In this document: one piece after another, positions 1 through 7,466 of the stretch
Layout: every line of letters begins with the position of its first letter
Position numbering within the stretch: the first letter of the stretch is position 1
Assembly: GCF_002250835.2 (NCBI RefSeq)
Contig: NZ_NOJY02000008.1
Span: 1 to 64,000 of the forward strand
Length of the DNA stretch: 64,000 bases
Reading direction: 5' to 3'
From: Romboutsia weinsteinii
Lineage (GTDB): Bacteria > Bacillota > Clostridia > Peptostreptococcales > Peptostreptococcaceae
Notes under the pieces: generated by a model
The model's database searches: none
The model's input: only the letters and a program-made list of their open reading frames with translations
Told to the model about the DNA's origin: nothing
Position numbers and translations under genes: made by a program

Positions 1-9
1 GTGATTAGT

Positions 10-63
10 TATAAATTCCAATTTATCGAGTAGATTTGAGATGGAATATTAATATAATGCGAA
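10..63 (+). repeat. Post-gene repeat, copy A
   Basis: This is a 54-nt element that aligns without gaps to 1694-1747 and 15228-15281. All three share the core TATAAATTCCAATTT (GATAAATT... in the second copy), a TAG seven positions after the core, and an AT-rich block ending in TGnGAA. The gene that should precede it lies outside the window. Unlike the other two copies it has no GGTAGGAGC hairpin after it; the first acetyltransferase gene follows instead. Confidence 0.6.
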
Positions 64-118
64 ATACAAATAGTTCTGATATCATGGTATAAAAATTAGA
101 ATTTAGAGAGGGGATATT

Positions 119-682
119 ATGGAGGAGAGAGTATATTTTTATATTCCAAAAGTTGAAGAGTTAACGTATCGTCAAAAAATAATGAGCCAACCAGATACGA
201 TGAGTTATAACAAGGGATATGATGTTTCTTATGAGGGGTATCATAAAGATACAGGATGTATAGATTTTCCAAAAAACAAATGGATGGATTGGTATTTTAA
301 TAGGGTTAATAATAAACCAGAATATTTTTATGCTTATATTGCAAAGAAAGAAGACAATTCTTTTATTGGAGAGGTTAATCTTTATTTTAATGATAATAAG
401 AAGTGGTATGATATGGGGATTGTACTTGAAGCAAAGTATCGTGGAAAAGGATATTCGTTAGAGGCTCTTAAAAAGTTGATGAAGGTTGCTTTTAATGAAT
501 ATAATGCCTTAGCAGTTCATAATTATTTTGAGATTACAAGACAATCTGCTATTACAATACATAAGGCTGTTGGATTTAATATGATTAATGAAGTTAATGG
601 AATTGTTGAATTGCTAATTACTAGAGAAGATTATTTTGATAAGTTTCCTACAAGCTCCAATTTACATGGCAAAGGAAAATAG
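119..682 (+). CDS. GNAT-family acetyltransferase (RimJ/RimL-like)
   Basis: Predicted 187-residue cytoplasmic N-acetyltransferase that would move an acetyl group from acetyl-CoA to an amine; the substrate is unknown. The acetyl-CoA pyrophosphate-binding signature RGKGYS lies at residues 108-113, after a strand ending in GIVLE, as in GNAT motif A. The start is an ATG 7 nt after a GAGAGGGG ribosome-binding site. The last codons run over a partial match to the repeat core (TCCAATTTA), so the C-terminal tail (SSNLHGKGK) may be a scar rather than a native end. It is followed closely by a second acetyltransferase and a Nudix gene. Family call is firm; substrate is not. Confidence 0.85.
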   Translation: MEERVYFYIPKVEELTYRQKIMSQPDTMSYNKGYDVSYEGYHKDTGCIDFPKNKWMDWYFNRVNNKPEYFYAYIAKKEDNSFIGEVNLYFNDNKKWYDMGIVLEAKYRGKGYSLEALKKLMKVAFNEYNALAVHNYFEITRQSAITIHKAVGFNMINEVNGIVELLITREDYFDKFPTSSNLHGKGK

Positions 683-707
683 GAATTTAAGAATGGAGTT
701 GTTTAGT

Positions 708-1145
708 ATGAATAAAACTTCTACAAGTGAGTATTTAGATTTACAGGTAAAATTACCGAAAGGAATTTTGATTAGACAGTTTACTGAAGCGGATTTTCCT
801 TTGATTAAAAATTTGTATGAACAAGAGGGGTGGATGACCTTTATAAATAGAGAAGTTGATGCATTGCAAGCGTGGAAAAATTCAACTGTTGCACTTGTTG
901 CTATTGATGGCAATAATATAGTTGGGCTAGTTCGTGCATTGAGTGATGGAAAAATAACCACTTATATAGCTGAAATTATAGTTGATATTAACTATCGTGG
1001 CAAAGGTATAGGGAGAGCATTATTAGAGGTATGTCATAATTTATATCCAAATACAAGGTTTGATTTGTTATCATCTGAAAGTGCAGATGAGTTTTATAAA
1101 AGTAATAAATTCAGAATAGTTACAGGATTTAGAAAGAGCTATTAA
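708..1145 (+). CDS. GNAT-family acetyltransferase
   Basis: Predicted 145-residue single-domain acetyltransferase. Residues near the middle (IVDINYRGKGIGRALLE) contain the R-G-K-G-I-G acetyl-CoA loop, and the C-terminus has the usual DEFYKSNKF helix-turn of small GNAT proteins. The ATG at 708 has GGAG 9 nt upstream; an in-frame ATG at 693 would add five residues. The longer reading frame from 636 overlaps the preceding gene and is unlikely. It probably forms one transcript with the genes on either side. Substrate unknown. Confidence 0.82.
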   Translation: MNKTSTSEYLDLQVKLPKGILIRQFTEADFPLIKNLYEQEGWMTFINREVDALQAWKNSTVALVAIDGNNIVGLVRALSDGKITTYIAEIIVDINYRGKGIGRALLEVCHNLYPNTRFDLLSSESADEFYKSNKFRIVTGFRKSY

Positions 1146-1179
1146 TAATTTATAAGTATATATTCCGAGAGGTGAAAAT

Positions 1180-1698
1180 ATGGAAATCTGGGATGTTTAT
1201 GATAAAGATAGAATTAAAACTGGTGAAACAATGGTAAGGGGTAGCAAATTTAGAGAAAATACTTATCATATGGTAGTTCATGTATGTATTTTTAATTTAG
1301 AAGGCAAAATGTTAATTCAACAAAGGCAGCCATTTAAAGAGGGATGGCCAAATATGTGGGATATTACTGTTGGAGGGAGTGCTATATCAGGTGATACAAG
1401 TCAATTAGCAGCAGAACGTGAAGTTTATGAAGAAATTGGGTACAAGTTATCATTGGATGGAATAAGACCAGCTCTTACAATAAATTTTGATAGAGGGTTT
1501 GATGATGTGTATTTAATCCAACAAGATATAGATATATCAAAACTAAATCTGCAATATGAGGAAGTTAAATCAGTTAAATGGGCTTCAAAGGAAGAAATAT
1601 TATCTATGATTGATGAAGAAACCTTTATACCGTATCATAAAAGTTTAATAGAATTGTTATTTTTTATGAGAAATAGCAAAGGTATACATACTCGATAA
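1180..1698 (+). CDS. Nudix hydrolase
   Basis: Predicted 172-residue Nudix protein, probably cleaving a nucleoside diphosphate linked to another moiety. The Nudix box runs from Gly66 to Tyr88 and reads G-x5-D-x7-REVYEEIGY, so the first box Glu is Asp, a change seen in some family members. The N-terminus (MEIWDVYDKD) is like the IPP-isomerase-type Nudix subgroup. The RBS is GAGAGGTG. The stop codon TAA at 1696-1698 is itself part of the 54-nt repeat copy B, so the repeat abuts the coding end exactly. Confidence 0.87.
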   Translation: MEIWDVYDKDRIKTGETMVRGSKFRENTYHMVVHVCIFNLEGKMLIQQRQPFKEGWPNMWDITVGGSAISGDTSQLAAEREVYEEIGYKLSLDGIRPALTINFDRGFDDVYLIQQDIDISKLNLQYEEVKSVKWASKEEILSMIDEETFIPYHKSLIELLFFMRNSKGIHTR

Positions 1699-1747
1699 AT
1701 TCCAATTTGTAGGGTAGTTTTAATGAAGAAATTTAATATATTGCGAA
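1694..1747 (+). repeat. Post-gene repeat, copy B
   Basis: Gap-free alignment with the copies at 10-63 and 15228-15281. The TAA inside its core is the stop codon of the Nudix gene. It is followed after 4 nt by a GGTAGGAGC terminator hairpin, as is copy C after a short gap. Confidence 0.7.
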
Positions 1748-1751
1748 GCAG

Positions 1752-1783
1752 AAGGGTAGGAGCAGAGCTCCTACCCTTTTTTT
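1752..1783 (+). terminator. Rho-independent terminator
   Basis: Stem AAGGGTAGGAGC (1752-1763) pairs with GCTCCTACCCTT (1767-1778) around an AGA loop and runs into seven or more T. Ends the acetyltransferase/Nudix transcript. Its GGTAGGAGC motif recurs in the hairpins near 15290 and 19536. Confidence 0.92.
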
Positions 1784-1888
1784 ATCTCACAACCTCACCT
1801 AAGTACAGAAAGAGCAGTCAATCTCTGTAGACTAACTGCTAGGCAAACTTAAACTAAAAAATTAGTAATTAAACTCATTTAGCAAGGA

Positions 1889-2128
1889 CTATTGTTTCAT
1901 CAAGTGGCTTAAAAACTTACTGCCTACACCATTTCCTTGAAGGCTCTCTTTAACACAAAATTGGTCAATATAGTATTCCATTCCATTTATCCAAGGTTTT
2001 TTAGCACCTACACTTAAGGCAACAATATCTTCATGCCTCATTAAAATATAGCCTATAAAGTAATTGTTGTTCATATAATTTTCAAAAAATGTAACAACTT
2101 GATTTCTTGAATTATATTCATCTACCTC
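1889..2128 (-). pseudogene. GNAT acetyltransferase fragment
   Basis: This leftward frame gives about 79 residues, including NNYFIGYILM and EYYIDQFCVKESLQGNGVGSKFLSHLM, which is the central part of a GNAT fold with the QGNGVG acetyl-CoA loop. It is open upstream of the first ATG (2074) as far as a TAG at 2129-2131, with no start there. It stops right after GNAT motif A, so both ends are missing. Read as a decayed internal fragment. Confidence 0.7.
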
Positions 2129-2215
2129 CTAAAAATAAATAAACTCAGTTTCAAATTATAACTTATTACTATGTATATGAGTATTATACTATTTTCAACA
2201 ATATAAAAAATATAG

Positions 2216-2269
2216 AAACATTTGTTCGAATAAATTTCACTGGAACACTTGTTCTTTTAACTGTATAAT
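2216..2269 (+). promoter_or_regulatory. Promoter with tandem LexA (SOS) boxes
   Basis: A perfect Gram-positive SOS box, GAAC-ACTT-GTTC, is at 2243-2254, and a one-mismatch box, AAAC-ATTT-GTTC, at 2216-2227. A TATAAT -10 element is at 2264-2269, and the hexamer TGGAAC at 2241-2246 sits 17 bp upstream of it, so the perfect box overlaps the -35 region. The arrangement predicts LexA repression and DNA-damage induction of the phage-derived operon downstream. Confidence 0.8.
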
Positions 2270-2314
2270 GCTATCATTAAATTAAGTTAGAAATGAGGGA
2301 GGTGATGGGGGAAC

Positions 2315-2530
2315 ATGGACAATCGTGGCGAAAAAATGAGATATAAAATCCTAAAAGAAGTAAATACTTTTATAGATGAAAATGGATTTTCACCAACAGT
2401 AAGAGAAATAGGAAGCTTGGTAGGACTTAGGTCATCAAGTACAGTGTTCTATCATTTGGAAATACTTGAGGAACTAGGTAAAATAAAAAAACATCCAAAT
2501 ATATCTAGAAGTATAATTGTAAAAAAATAA
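2315..2530 (+). CDS. LexA-like DNA-binding domain protein
   Basis: A 71-residue protein matching only the N-terminal winged-helix domain of LexA (GFSPTVREIGSLVGLRSSSTVFYHLEILEELGKI). There is no autocleavage or dimerisation domain. A strong RBS (GGGAGGTGA) lies about 10 nt upstream of the ATG. It is the first gene of the SOS-boxed phage remnant. It probably binds DNA, and might recognise the same GAAC-N4-GTTC boxes in its own promoter, but specificity is inference. Confidence 0.8.
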   Translation: MDNRGEKMRYKILKEVNTFIDENGFSPTVREIGSLVGLRSSSTVFYHLEILEELGKIKKHPNISRSIIVKK

Positions 2531-2545
2531 AAAGGGGATAAAATT

Positions 2546-3349
2546 ATGCAAATATTTAGGAATGAGGAATTTGGGGAAATTTCAGTAGTGGTTGAAAAAA
2601 ACAGAGAGTATTTTGAAGCAACTAAGGTGGCAGAGATTTTAGGATATTCAAATCCAAGAAAAGCAGTACTAGACCATTGTAATGATGGAGTAACGATTCG
2701 TGACGTAGTGGTAGTAGCTGGAATAAAAAAAGATGGAAGTCAATCAACTAAACGTGTTAAAAAGAAGTTTATAGATGAAGGAAATCTTTATAGATTAATA
2801 ATGAGATCAAAGCTTGAATCTGCTAAGAAGTTTGAAAGATGGGTAGTAAATGAAGTGCTACCAAACCTTAGAAGAAATGGAGTTTATATGAATGAAGAAA
2901 TTATAGAAAATATAATACAAAATCCAGACTTTCTAATAAAGGTGGCAGAAAATCTTAAAAAAGAAAAGCTAAAGGTTCATGAACTTAACGAAACAATAAT
3001 AAAATGTGAATCACTAAAAACTCTAGGAGAAACTATTGGTGATTGTAAAGATGCAATAAGTATAGGTGCATTTGCAAAGGTACTACATGGTTTAGGAATA
3101 GAGATTGGAAGAAATAGATTGTTTGCATGGCTTAGAAACAATGGATACTTAATGAGTCAGTATTTAGAAAATCAACCAAAGCAAATGTACATAGAACAAG
3201 GATTATTCAAAACTCGACAAACTATAATAAATACTGAAGAGGAATTTAAAATAAGAATAACTACTTACATAACAGGAAAAGGGCAGAAGTACTTCATAAA
3301 ACTTATTGAGGAGGACTTTGGATATGGGAATGTTCAAAAATATGTTTAA
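2546..3349 (+). CDS. Phage antirepressor (BRO-N / ANT type)
   Basis: A 267-residue antirepressor-like protein. The N-terminal half is a BRO domain (FEATKVAEILGYSNPRKAVLDHC, then KFIDEGNLYRLIMRSKLESAKKFERWVVNEVLPNLRRNG). The C-terminal part has a KilAC-like section (FAKVLHGLGIEIGRNRLFAWLRNNGYL). Such proteins help switch temperate phages to lytic growth by counteracting a repressor. It overlaps the next gene by 26 nt, indicating translational coupling. Confidence 0.88.
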   Translation: MQIFRNEEFGEISVVVEKNREYFEATKVAEILGYSNPRKAVLDHCNDGVTIRDVVVVAGIKKDGSQSTKRVKKKFIDEGNLYRLIMRSKLESAKKFERWVVNEVLPNLRRNGVYMNEEIIENIIQNPDFLIKVAENLKKEKLKVHELNETIIKCESLKTLGETIGDCKDAISIGAFAKVLHGLGIEIGRNRLFAWLRNNGYLMSQYLENQPKQMYIEQGLFKTRQTIINTEEEFKIRITTYITGKGQKYFIKLIEEDFGYGNVQKYV

Positions 3350-3713
3350 TAAGAGTGAAAAGGAAAATAACCTACCATTTGGAAGCAATGAGTGTGGTAG
3401 ATTTTTAAGAGAAACCTACAAAGACAGTGTGGACGAGGTAAAGATTTTAGAGGAAAATGTATATGAAAAACTTAATGAGTACGATGAAATAGTAGAAAAC
3501 ATATCAAAGCTTGAAACAAGGAAAAAGATAATTGAACATATTCTACAAAGTGAGATGAAAGAGTGCGAGACAGCATTTTGCAAGGAGAGAAAGATTACTT
3601 GGAAACCAGTAATTAAAAGTAGCATAGATAGCAAAGTTTTTAAAGACGAAAATCCAGAACTTGCTTTAAAATACATAAAGGTAAACAAAAGTAGGGTATT
3701 TAAGATACGCTAA
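3324..3713 (+). CDS. Small phage protein with YqaJ-like C-terminal tail
   Basis: A 129-residue protein of unknown function. The middle is charged and probably coiled coil (VKILEENVYEKLNEYDEIVENISKLE, about residues 37-62). The C-terminus (TWKPVIKSSIDSKVFKDENPELALKYIKVNKSRVFKI) resembles the tail of YqaJ-type phage recombinase proteins, but no nuclease motif is present. The ATG at 3324 has GAGGAGG about 8 nt upstream; a TTG at 3306 is less likely. It lies between the antirepressor and replication genes. Confidence 0.6.
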   Translation: MGMFKNMFNKSEKENNLPFGSNECGRFLRETYKDSVDEVKILEENVYEKLNEYDEIVENISKLETRKKIIEHILQSEMKECETAFCKERKITWKPVIKSSIDSKVFKDENPELALKYIKVNKSRVFKIR

Positions 3714-3725
3714 GGGGGATAGAGT

Positions 3726-4679
3726 ATGGCTTTGTACAGACATGTAAGAACAGAGTTTTGGAAAGATCCTAAGGTGCAAGAGGAGATGACTCCAGAAGAC
3801 AAGTTATTTTTTCTGTATCTGATGACTAATACTTCGACTACTCAAATAGGTATTTACAAAATTACTAAAAAGCAAATTGCGTTTGAAATGGGATATTCAA
3901 TAGAAAGTGTAAATTCTCTTATGGATAGATTTGAAAATTATCATAAGCTTATTAGATATAACAAAGATACTAGAGAAGTCGCTATAAAAAACTGGGCAAA
4001 GTACAATCTAAATAAAGGTGGAAAACCGATTATAGATTGTGTAAGAAAAGAGCTTGGGGATGTAAAAGATAAAGAACTTTTAGATTATATTTCAAAAGGG
4101 ATTATAAAGCAGGAAATAAAAATAATATTTGATGAAGCATACAATAAATTGAGTAATTTCAATGAAGAAGAGAAGTTTAAAAGCACACCTAATAGTGAAT
4201 GTCCTAGTGAACAATACGATACGTACCACGATTCGTATAACGATACATCGACGATAGGTGGACAAAAAGAAAAAGAAAAAGAAAAACAAAAAGAAAAAGA
4301 AAAACAAAATAAGACGAGTAGGTATGTTTTATTTTATGAAAAGAATGTAGGTACAGTAAATGAATTGGTATATGATTGGCTAGTAGAAATAAGCAATTTT
4401 ATTGAGTTTGATCTTTATAAAAAATCAATTCAAATAGCTACAGATAGAAATAACTGCACCAAGGCATACATAGGAGGCATATTAAACAAATGGATGGAGA
4501 AAAACATATATAGCCTTGCTGATCTTAATAAATATATGGAAACATATAAATTTAAAGGAGAAGAGAATAATGATAAATCAAGGTATATCAGAGAACTTGA
4601 GAATGAAGATAGCTCAATCTACCAAAAGCCAACCAAAGAGCAGCTTAGTGAAATCAGAAAATTCCTTGGTGACAAGTAG
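3726..4679 (+). CDS. Phage replisome organiser, DnaD-like
   Basis: A 317-residue replication-initiation protein. Residues 1-100 match the phage replisome-organiser N-terminal winged helix (MALYRHVRTEFWKDP...EDKLFFLYLMTN). The middle is a lysine/glutamate-rich linker (KEKEKEKQKEKEK, around 185-200). The C-terminus has a DnaB_2/DnaD domain (NWMEKNIYSLADL-like helices with AYIGGILNKW). Such proteins melt the phage origin and recruit the loader encoded next. The downstream loader start at 4570 lies inside this gene's 3' end. Confidence 0.87.
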   Translation: MALYRHVRTEFWKDPKVQEEMTPEDKLFFLYLMTNTSTTQIGIYKITKKQIAFEMGYSIESVNSLMDRFENYHKLIRYNKDTREVAIKNWAKYNLNKGGKPIIDCVRKELGDVKDKELLDYISKGIIKQEIKIIFDEAYNKLSNFNEEEKFKSTPNSECPSEQYDTYHDSYNDTSTIGGQKEKEKEKQKEKEKQNKTSRYVLFYEKNVGTVNELVYDWLVEISNFIEFDLYKKSIQIATDRNNCTKAYIGGILNKWMEKNIYSLADLNKYMETYKFKGEENNDKSRYIRELENEDSSIYQKPTKEQLSEIRKFLGDK

Positions 4680-5352
4680 ATATAGATGTGATAAATGCAG
4701 AGACTTAACTTTTATTATAAATGACAATGAAGCTATACCATGTGAGTGTAGAGCAGTAAGAGAAGCTGAAAACATACTTAAAAAAAGCGGAATAAGTGAA
4801 GAGTTTAGGAAGAAGACTTTTGAGAATTTTAATTATTCTTTTGATATTCAGACTGTAGATGCTTTTGGAAAGGCAAGTAGATATGTAAGTAGCTTTAATG
4901 AAATAAGAAAAACTAAAAACAACTCAATAATGTTTATGGGACAAGTTGGTTCTGGGAAGACTCATTTGTCCATGGCAGTTGCAAATAGGTTGATGGATAA
5001 TGGTATTAGTGTTATTTACATGCCATTTAGGGATGTGATTACTAGCATTAAGCAAAATATGCTAGATGATGCATATTATCAAAGGGCGATGAACAGGTAT
5101 AAAAAAGCAACTGTGCTTTTGATTGATGATTTGTTTAAGGGAAACATAACAAAGAGTGATATTAATATTATGTTTGAAATAATAAATCACAGATATTTTA
5201 ATTCTCTATCTGTAATTGTTAGTTGTGAACATACTTTTGAGTCCTTACTTGATATTGATGAGGCTGTTGGAAGCAGGCTTATTGAGATGAGTAAGAATTA
5301 CTTAGTAGAGATAAAAGGGAGAAAACTAAACTACAGAATCTATGGTGGGTAA
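4570..5352 (+). CDS. DnaC-like helicase loader ATPase
   Basis: A 260-residue AAA+ protein predicted to load replicative helicase. A four-cysteine zinc site (C40, C43, C58, C60) precedes Walker A GQVGSGKT at 124-131 and Walker B VLLIDD at 182-187; a late arginine (VGSRLIEM) may be the finger. The ATG at 4570 has GGAG 9 nt upstream; an earlier in-frame ATG at 4516 has no RBS. It overlaps the replisome organiser by 110 nt, typical of phage replication pairs. Confidence 0.9.
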   Translation: MINQGISENLRMKIAQSTKSQPKSSLVKSENSLVTSRYRCDKCRDLTFIINDNEAIPCECRAVREAENILKKSGISEEFRKKTFENFNYSFDIQTVDAFGKASRYVSSFNEIRKTKNNSIMFMGQVGSGKTHLSMAVANRLMDNGISVIYMPFRDVITSIKQNMLDDAYYQRAMNRYKKATVLLIDDLFKGNITKSDINIMFEIINHRYFNSLSVIVSCEHTFESLLDIDEAVGSRLIEMSKNYLVEIKGRKLNYRIYGG

Positions 5353-5363
5353 ATTGATATAAA

Positions 5364-5391
5364 AAAGTCCTAGGATGATATTTCCTAGGAC
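5364..5391 (-). terminator. Hairpin with T-run on the minus strand
   Basis: AGTCCTAGGA pairs with TCCTAGGACT across a short loop. The T-run (TTTTTT) follows the stem only when read leftward. Placed between two rightward genes, it would act as a leftward terminator or as an RNA structure in front of the Mor-like gene. Confidence 0.45.
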
Positions 5392-5415
5392 TAGATTAAA
5401 AAAGGAGGGATTTGT

Positions 5416-5673
5416 ATGATAAATAAGCTGAAATTAGAAGATGTGCCAGATGCTTATAAGGATTTGGCAGAAGAGATTGGATTTGAAGCATTTAAGAAAT
5501 TGATTGATTTTACAGGAGGAGGGGTTATATACATTCCTCAATTATCTGCAATCAATGCATGTGTTAGAAATAGGGAAATAAGAGAAAATTTTAATGGTAA
5601 TATTAAAGAACTTTCTAAAAAGTATTCTCTAAGTGAGATGCAAATTAGAAGAATAGTTAAAGAAGAAAAATAA
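5416..5673 (+). CDS. Mor-family transcription activator
   Basis: An 85-residue protein matching the Mor/C activator family of Mu-like phages: a YIP motif in the dimerisation half (GGGVIYIPQLSA, residues 33-45), then NFNGNIKELSKKYSLSEMQIRRIVKE, a C-terminal helix-turn-helix. A perfect AGGAGG lies upstream. In phages this class switches on late genes; here no structural genes remain, so its target is unclear. Confidence 0.85.
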   Translation: MINKLKLEDVPDAYKDLAEEIGFEAFKKLIDFTGGGVIYIPQLSAINACVRNREIRENFNGNIKELSKKYSLSEMQIRRIVKEEK

Positions 5674-5826
5674 AACTAAAAGAAGAAAATTACCCAGTAG
5701 GATTAAACGCTAAATAATCAAATTATCTTCCACATATAGGAGTAATATAAAAACATACTTTATAAAAAATAAAATAATGGATAATGGTATTATGTACTAG
5801 ATGTACATTCAAATGGGAGATTATGT

Positions 5827-6205
5827 ATGAGTAAACTACTAATAATTGATAGTGGTCACAACGAATATGTAAAAGGAAAAGACGAGATAGGACTTATGAC
5901 AAGATGTAATAAGGCTAATGATTACTGGGAAAATCATAAAAAGCCTAACTATTTGTTCTTATTTTGGAGTTGAGTATAGACCTATTCATAATAGCTTAGA
6001 TTATTCTAATGGAAATTACAATAAAAAAGCTAAGACCACTGCAAACTTAGATAAAAGATGTGGCAGAGGAACTAACTTTAGTATCATTACAACAATACCC
6101 AAAGGAACAATAATCACTGTTAACTATTGTCTAGATAATTGGTTTTCTACTTATGATTTTGGGGTATTAGGATATGTAAGTGGTAAATATATTAAACTTA
6201 TATAG
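5827..6205 (+). pseudogene. Collapsed phage endolysin (amidase + SH3)
   Basis: Starting at ATG 5827 (RBS GGGAG), the first frame gives MSKLLIIDSGHNEYVKGKD then EIGLMTRCNKANDYWENHKKPN, i.e. separated pieces of an N-acetylmuramoyl-L-alanine amidase_3 domain (SGHN holds a zinc ligand), and stops near 5972. The other frame continues with an SH3-type cell-wall-binding domain (TANLDKRCGRGTNFSIITTIPKG...GYVSGKYIKLI) to 6205. Most of the catalytic domain is deleted and the frame is shifted. The surviving SH3 open frame starts at ATG 5918 but has no good RBS. Confidence 0.75.
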
Positions 6206-6358
6206 TATATAGAAGGTAGTTGATAGTAGTATGTTGTATATTATACCTTATATAAGAATTTAGATAAAATTATATGGTTAATTACTAAAGAGTAGCTTGT
6301 AGCAGGATAAAGCTATTTATAAAAATAAGAGTGCGAGACATTGATGGAGGAATATGTT

Positions 6359-7402
6359 ATGGCTAAGCTAATTGAGGGGTTTAAAACTAGTGGGGGGAAG
6401 CATTGTATAACCACAGCATTAAGACAAGTGTTTGACTACTACAATTATCCATTAAGTGAAGAGATGATATTTGGAATAGGATCAGGATTATCTTTTGTAT
6501 ATATTAATCTCGAAAAATCTCCAATGGTATCTGGTAGAACTAAGCCCTTTGAGTTTGAGAAGTTACTTGGTGAAAGACTTAATATTGATATAAAATGCAA
6601 AAGTAGTAGTAAGTATATGATTGCTTCTAACAAGGTAAAAAAGTTAATTGATAGTAATAACCCAGTTTTAATATATGTGGACATGGCTTATCTTGATTAT
6701 CTAAATCTTGGTGAAGATAATCACTTTGGTGGACATGCAGTAGTATTATTTGGTTATGATGATGAAAATAGGAAGTTTTATATAAGTGATAGAGATAACT
6801 GGGACTATCCTATCACAACCCCAAAGGGAGACATATCTAATGATTATCACGTAGTAGATTATAAGGAGTTGGAAGTGGCTAGAAGTAGTAAGCATAGACC
6901 TTTCCCTGCAAACAACAAGTATCTATCAATAAATCTAAATGAACCAAGAGAGATTACTTCACTTATAATTCGCCAAGCAGTTAAAGAAACTTGTGACAAT
7001 ATGCTAGATGCTCCTGCTAAGTTGTTAGGACTCAACGGTATTGAGAAGTTTTCTAAGGAAGTATTAAAATGGAAAAAGTTTGATGATGATAAGTTGAAGT
7101 TGGCTGGAATTACAAACTATTTTCAGATAAATGCTGATGGAGGTACCGGTGGAGGAATATTTAGAAAGATGTATGGAGATTTTTTAATAGAGGCAAGCCA
7201 CATATTTGATAGTTATAGGATGAGAGAGCTTGGGATATTGTATGTTGATATTTCTAAAGAGTGGGATAGGATATCAGATTTAATGTGGCAACTATATGAG
7301 ACTGGAGATGTTAATTTACTACAGAAGATGTCTGATATATTAAAAGATATACATAGTAGGGAAACAATGGTACTAACAGAGCTTAGAGAGATAGTAAGCT
7401 AA
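6359..7402 (+). CDS. BtrH-like N-terminal / DUF4872 protein
   Basis: A 347-residue protein resembling BtrH, the acyltransferase of butirosin biosynthesis that moves an acyl group from a carrier protein to an amine. The N-terminal papain-like fold shows GGKHC with Cys16 and GGHAVVLFGYD with His126, the likely catalytic pair, then SDRD. The C-terminal half is the DUF4872 region. The ATG at 6359 has GGAGG 8 nt upstream; ATG 6344 and TTG 6341 are in frame but overlap the RBS. No carrier protein or peptide-synthetase gene is nearby, so the role is unknown. Confidence 0.75.
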   Translation: MAKLIEGFKTSGGKHCITTALRQVFDYYNYPLSEEMIFGIGSGLSFVYINLEKSPMVSGRTKPFEFEKLLGERLNIDIKCKSSSKYMIASNKVKKLIDSNNPVLIYVDMAYLDYLNLGEDNHFGGHAVVLFGYDDENRKFYISDRDNWDYPITTPKGDISNDYHVVDYKELEVARSSKHRPFPANNKYLSINLNEPREITSLIIRQAVKETCDNMLDAPAKLLGLNGIEKFSKEVLKWKKFDDDKLKLAGITNYFQINADGGTGGGIFRKMYGDFLIEASHIFDSYRMRELGILYVDISKEWDRISDLMWQLYETGDVNLLQKMSDILKDIHSRETMVLTELREIVS

Positions 7403-7427
7403 ATACAATTTAACAATTAGTTAAAAG

Positions 7428-7457
7428 AAGCACTCAAATATAATTGAGTGCTTTTTA
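7428..7457. terminator. Bidirectional terminator
   Basis: AAGCACTCAA (7428-7437) pairs with TTGAGTGCTT (7444-7453) followed by TTT on the plus strand, with A-rich sequence on the other side. It sits between two convergent genes and can serve both. Confidence 0.88.
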
Positions 7458-7466
7458 TATACTAAT

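Noticed and set aside
10..1783. True integron cassette array
   Set aside because: No integron integrase and no attC-type imperfect fold with conserved core sites was seen; only the gene-plus-repeat layout is similar.
2119..2130. AGGAGG with ATG at 2121 as a possible start for the acetyltransferase fragment
   Set aside because: The spacing is only 3 nt and that ATG is in a different frame, which stops after 16 codons; the AGGAGG is coding sequence (Glu-Val) of the fragment.
4092..4307. Leftward frame rich in phenylalanine
   Set aside because: Mirror of the lysine/glutamate linker of the replisome organiser; low-complexity artefact.
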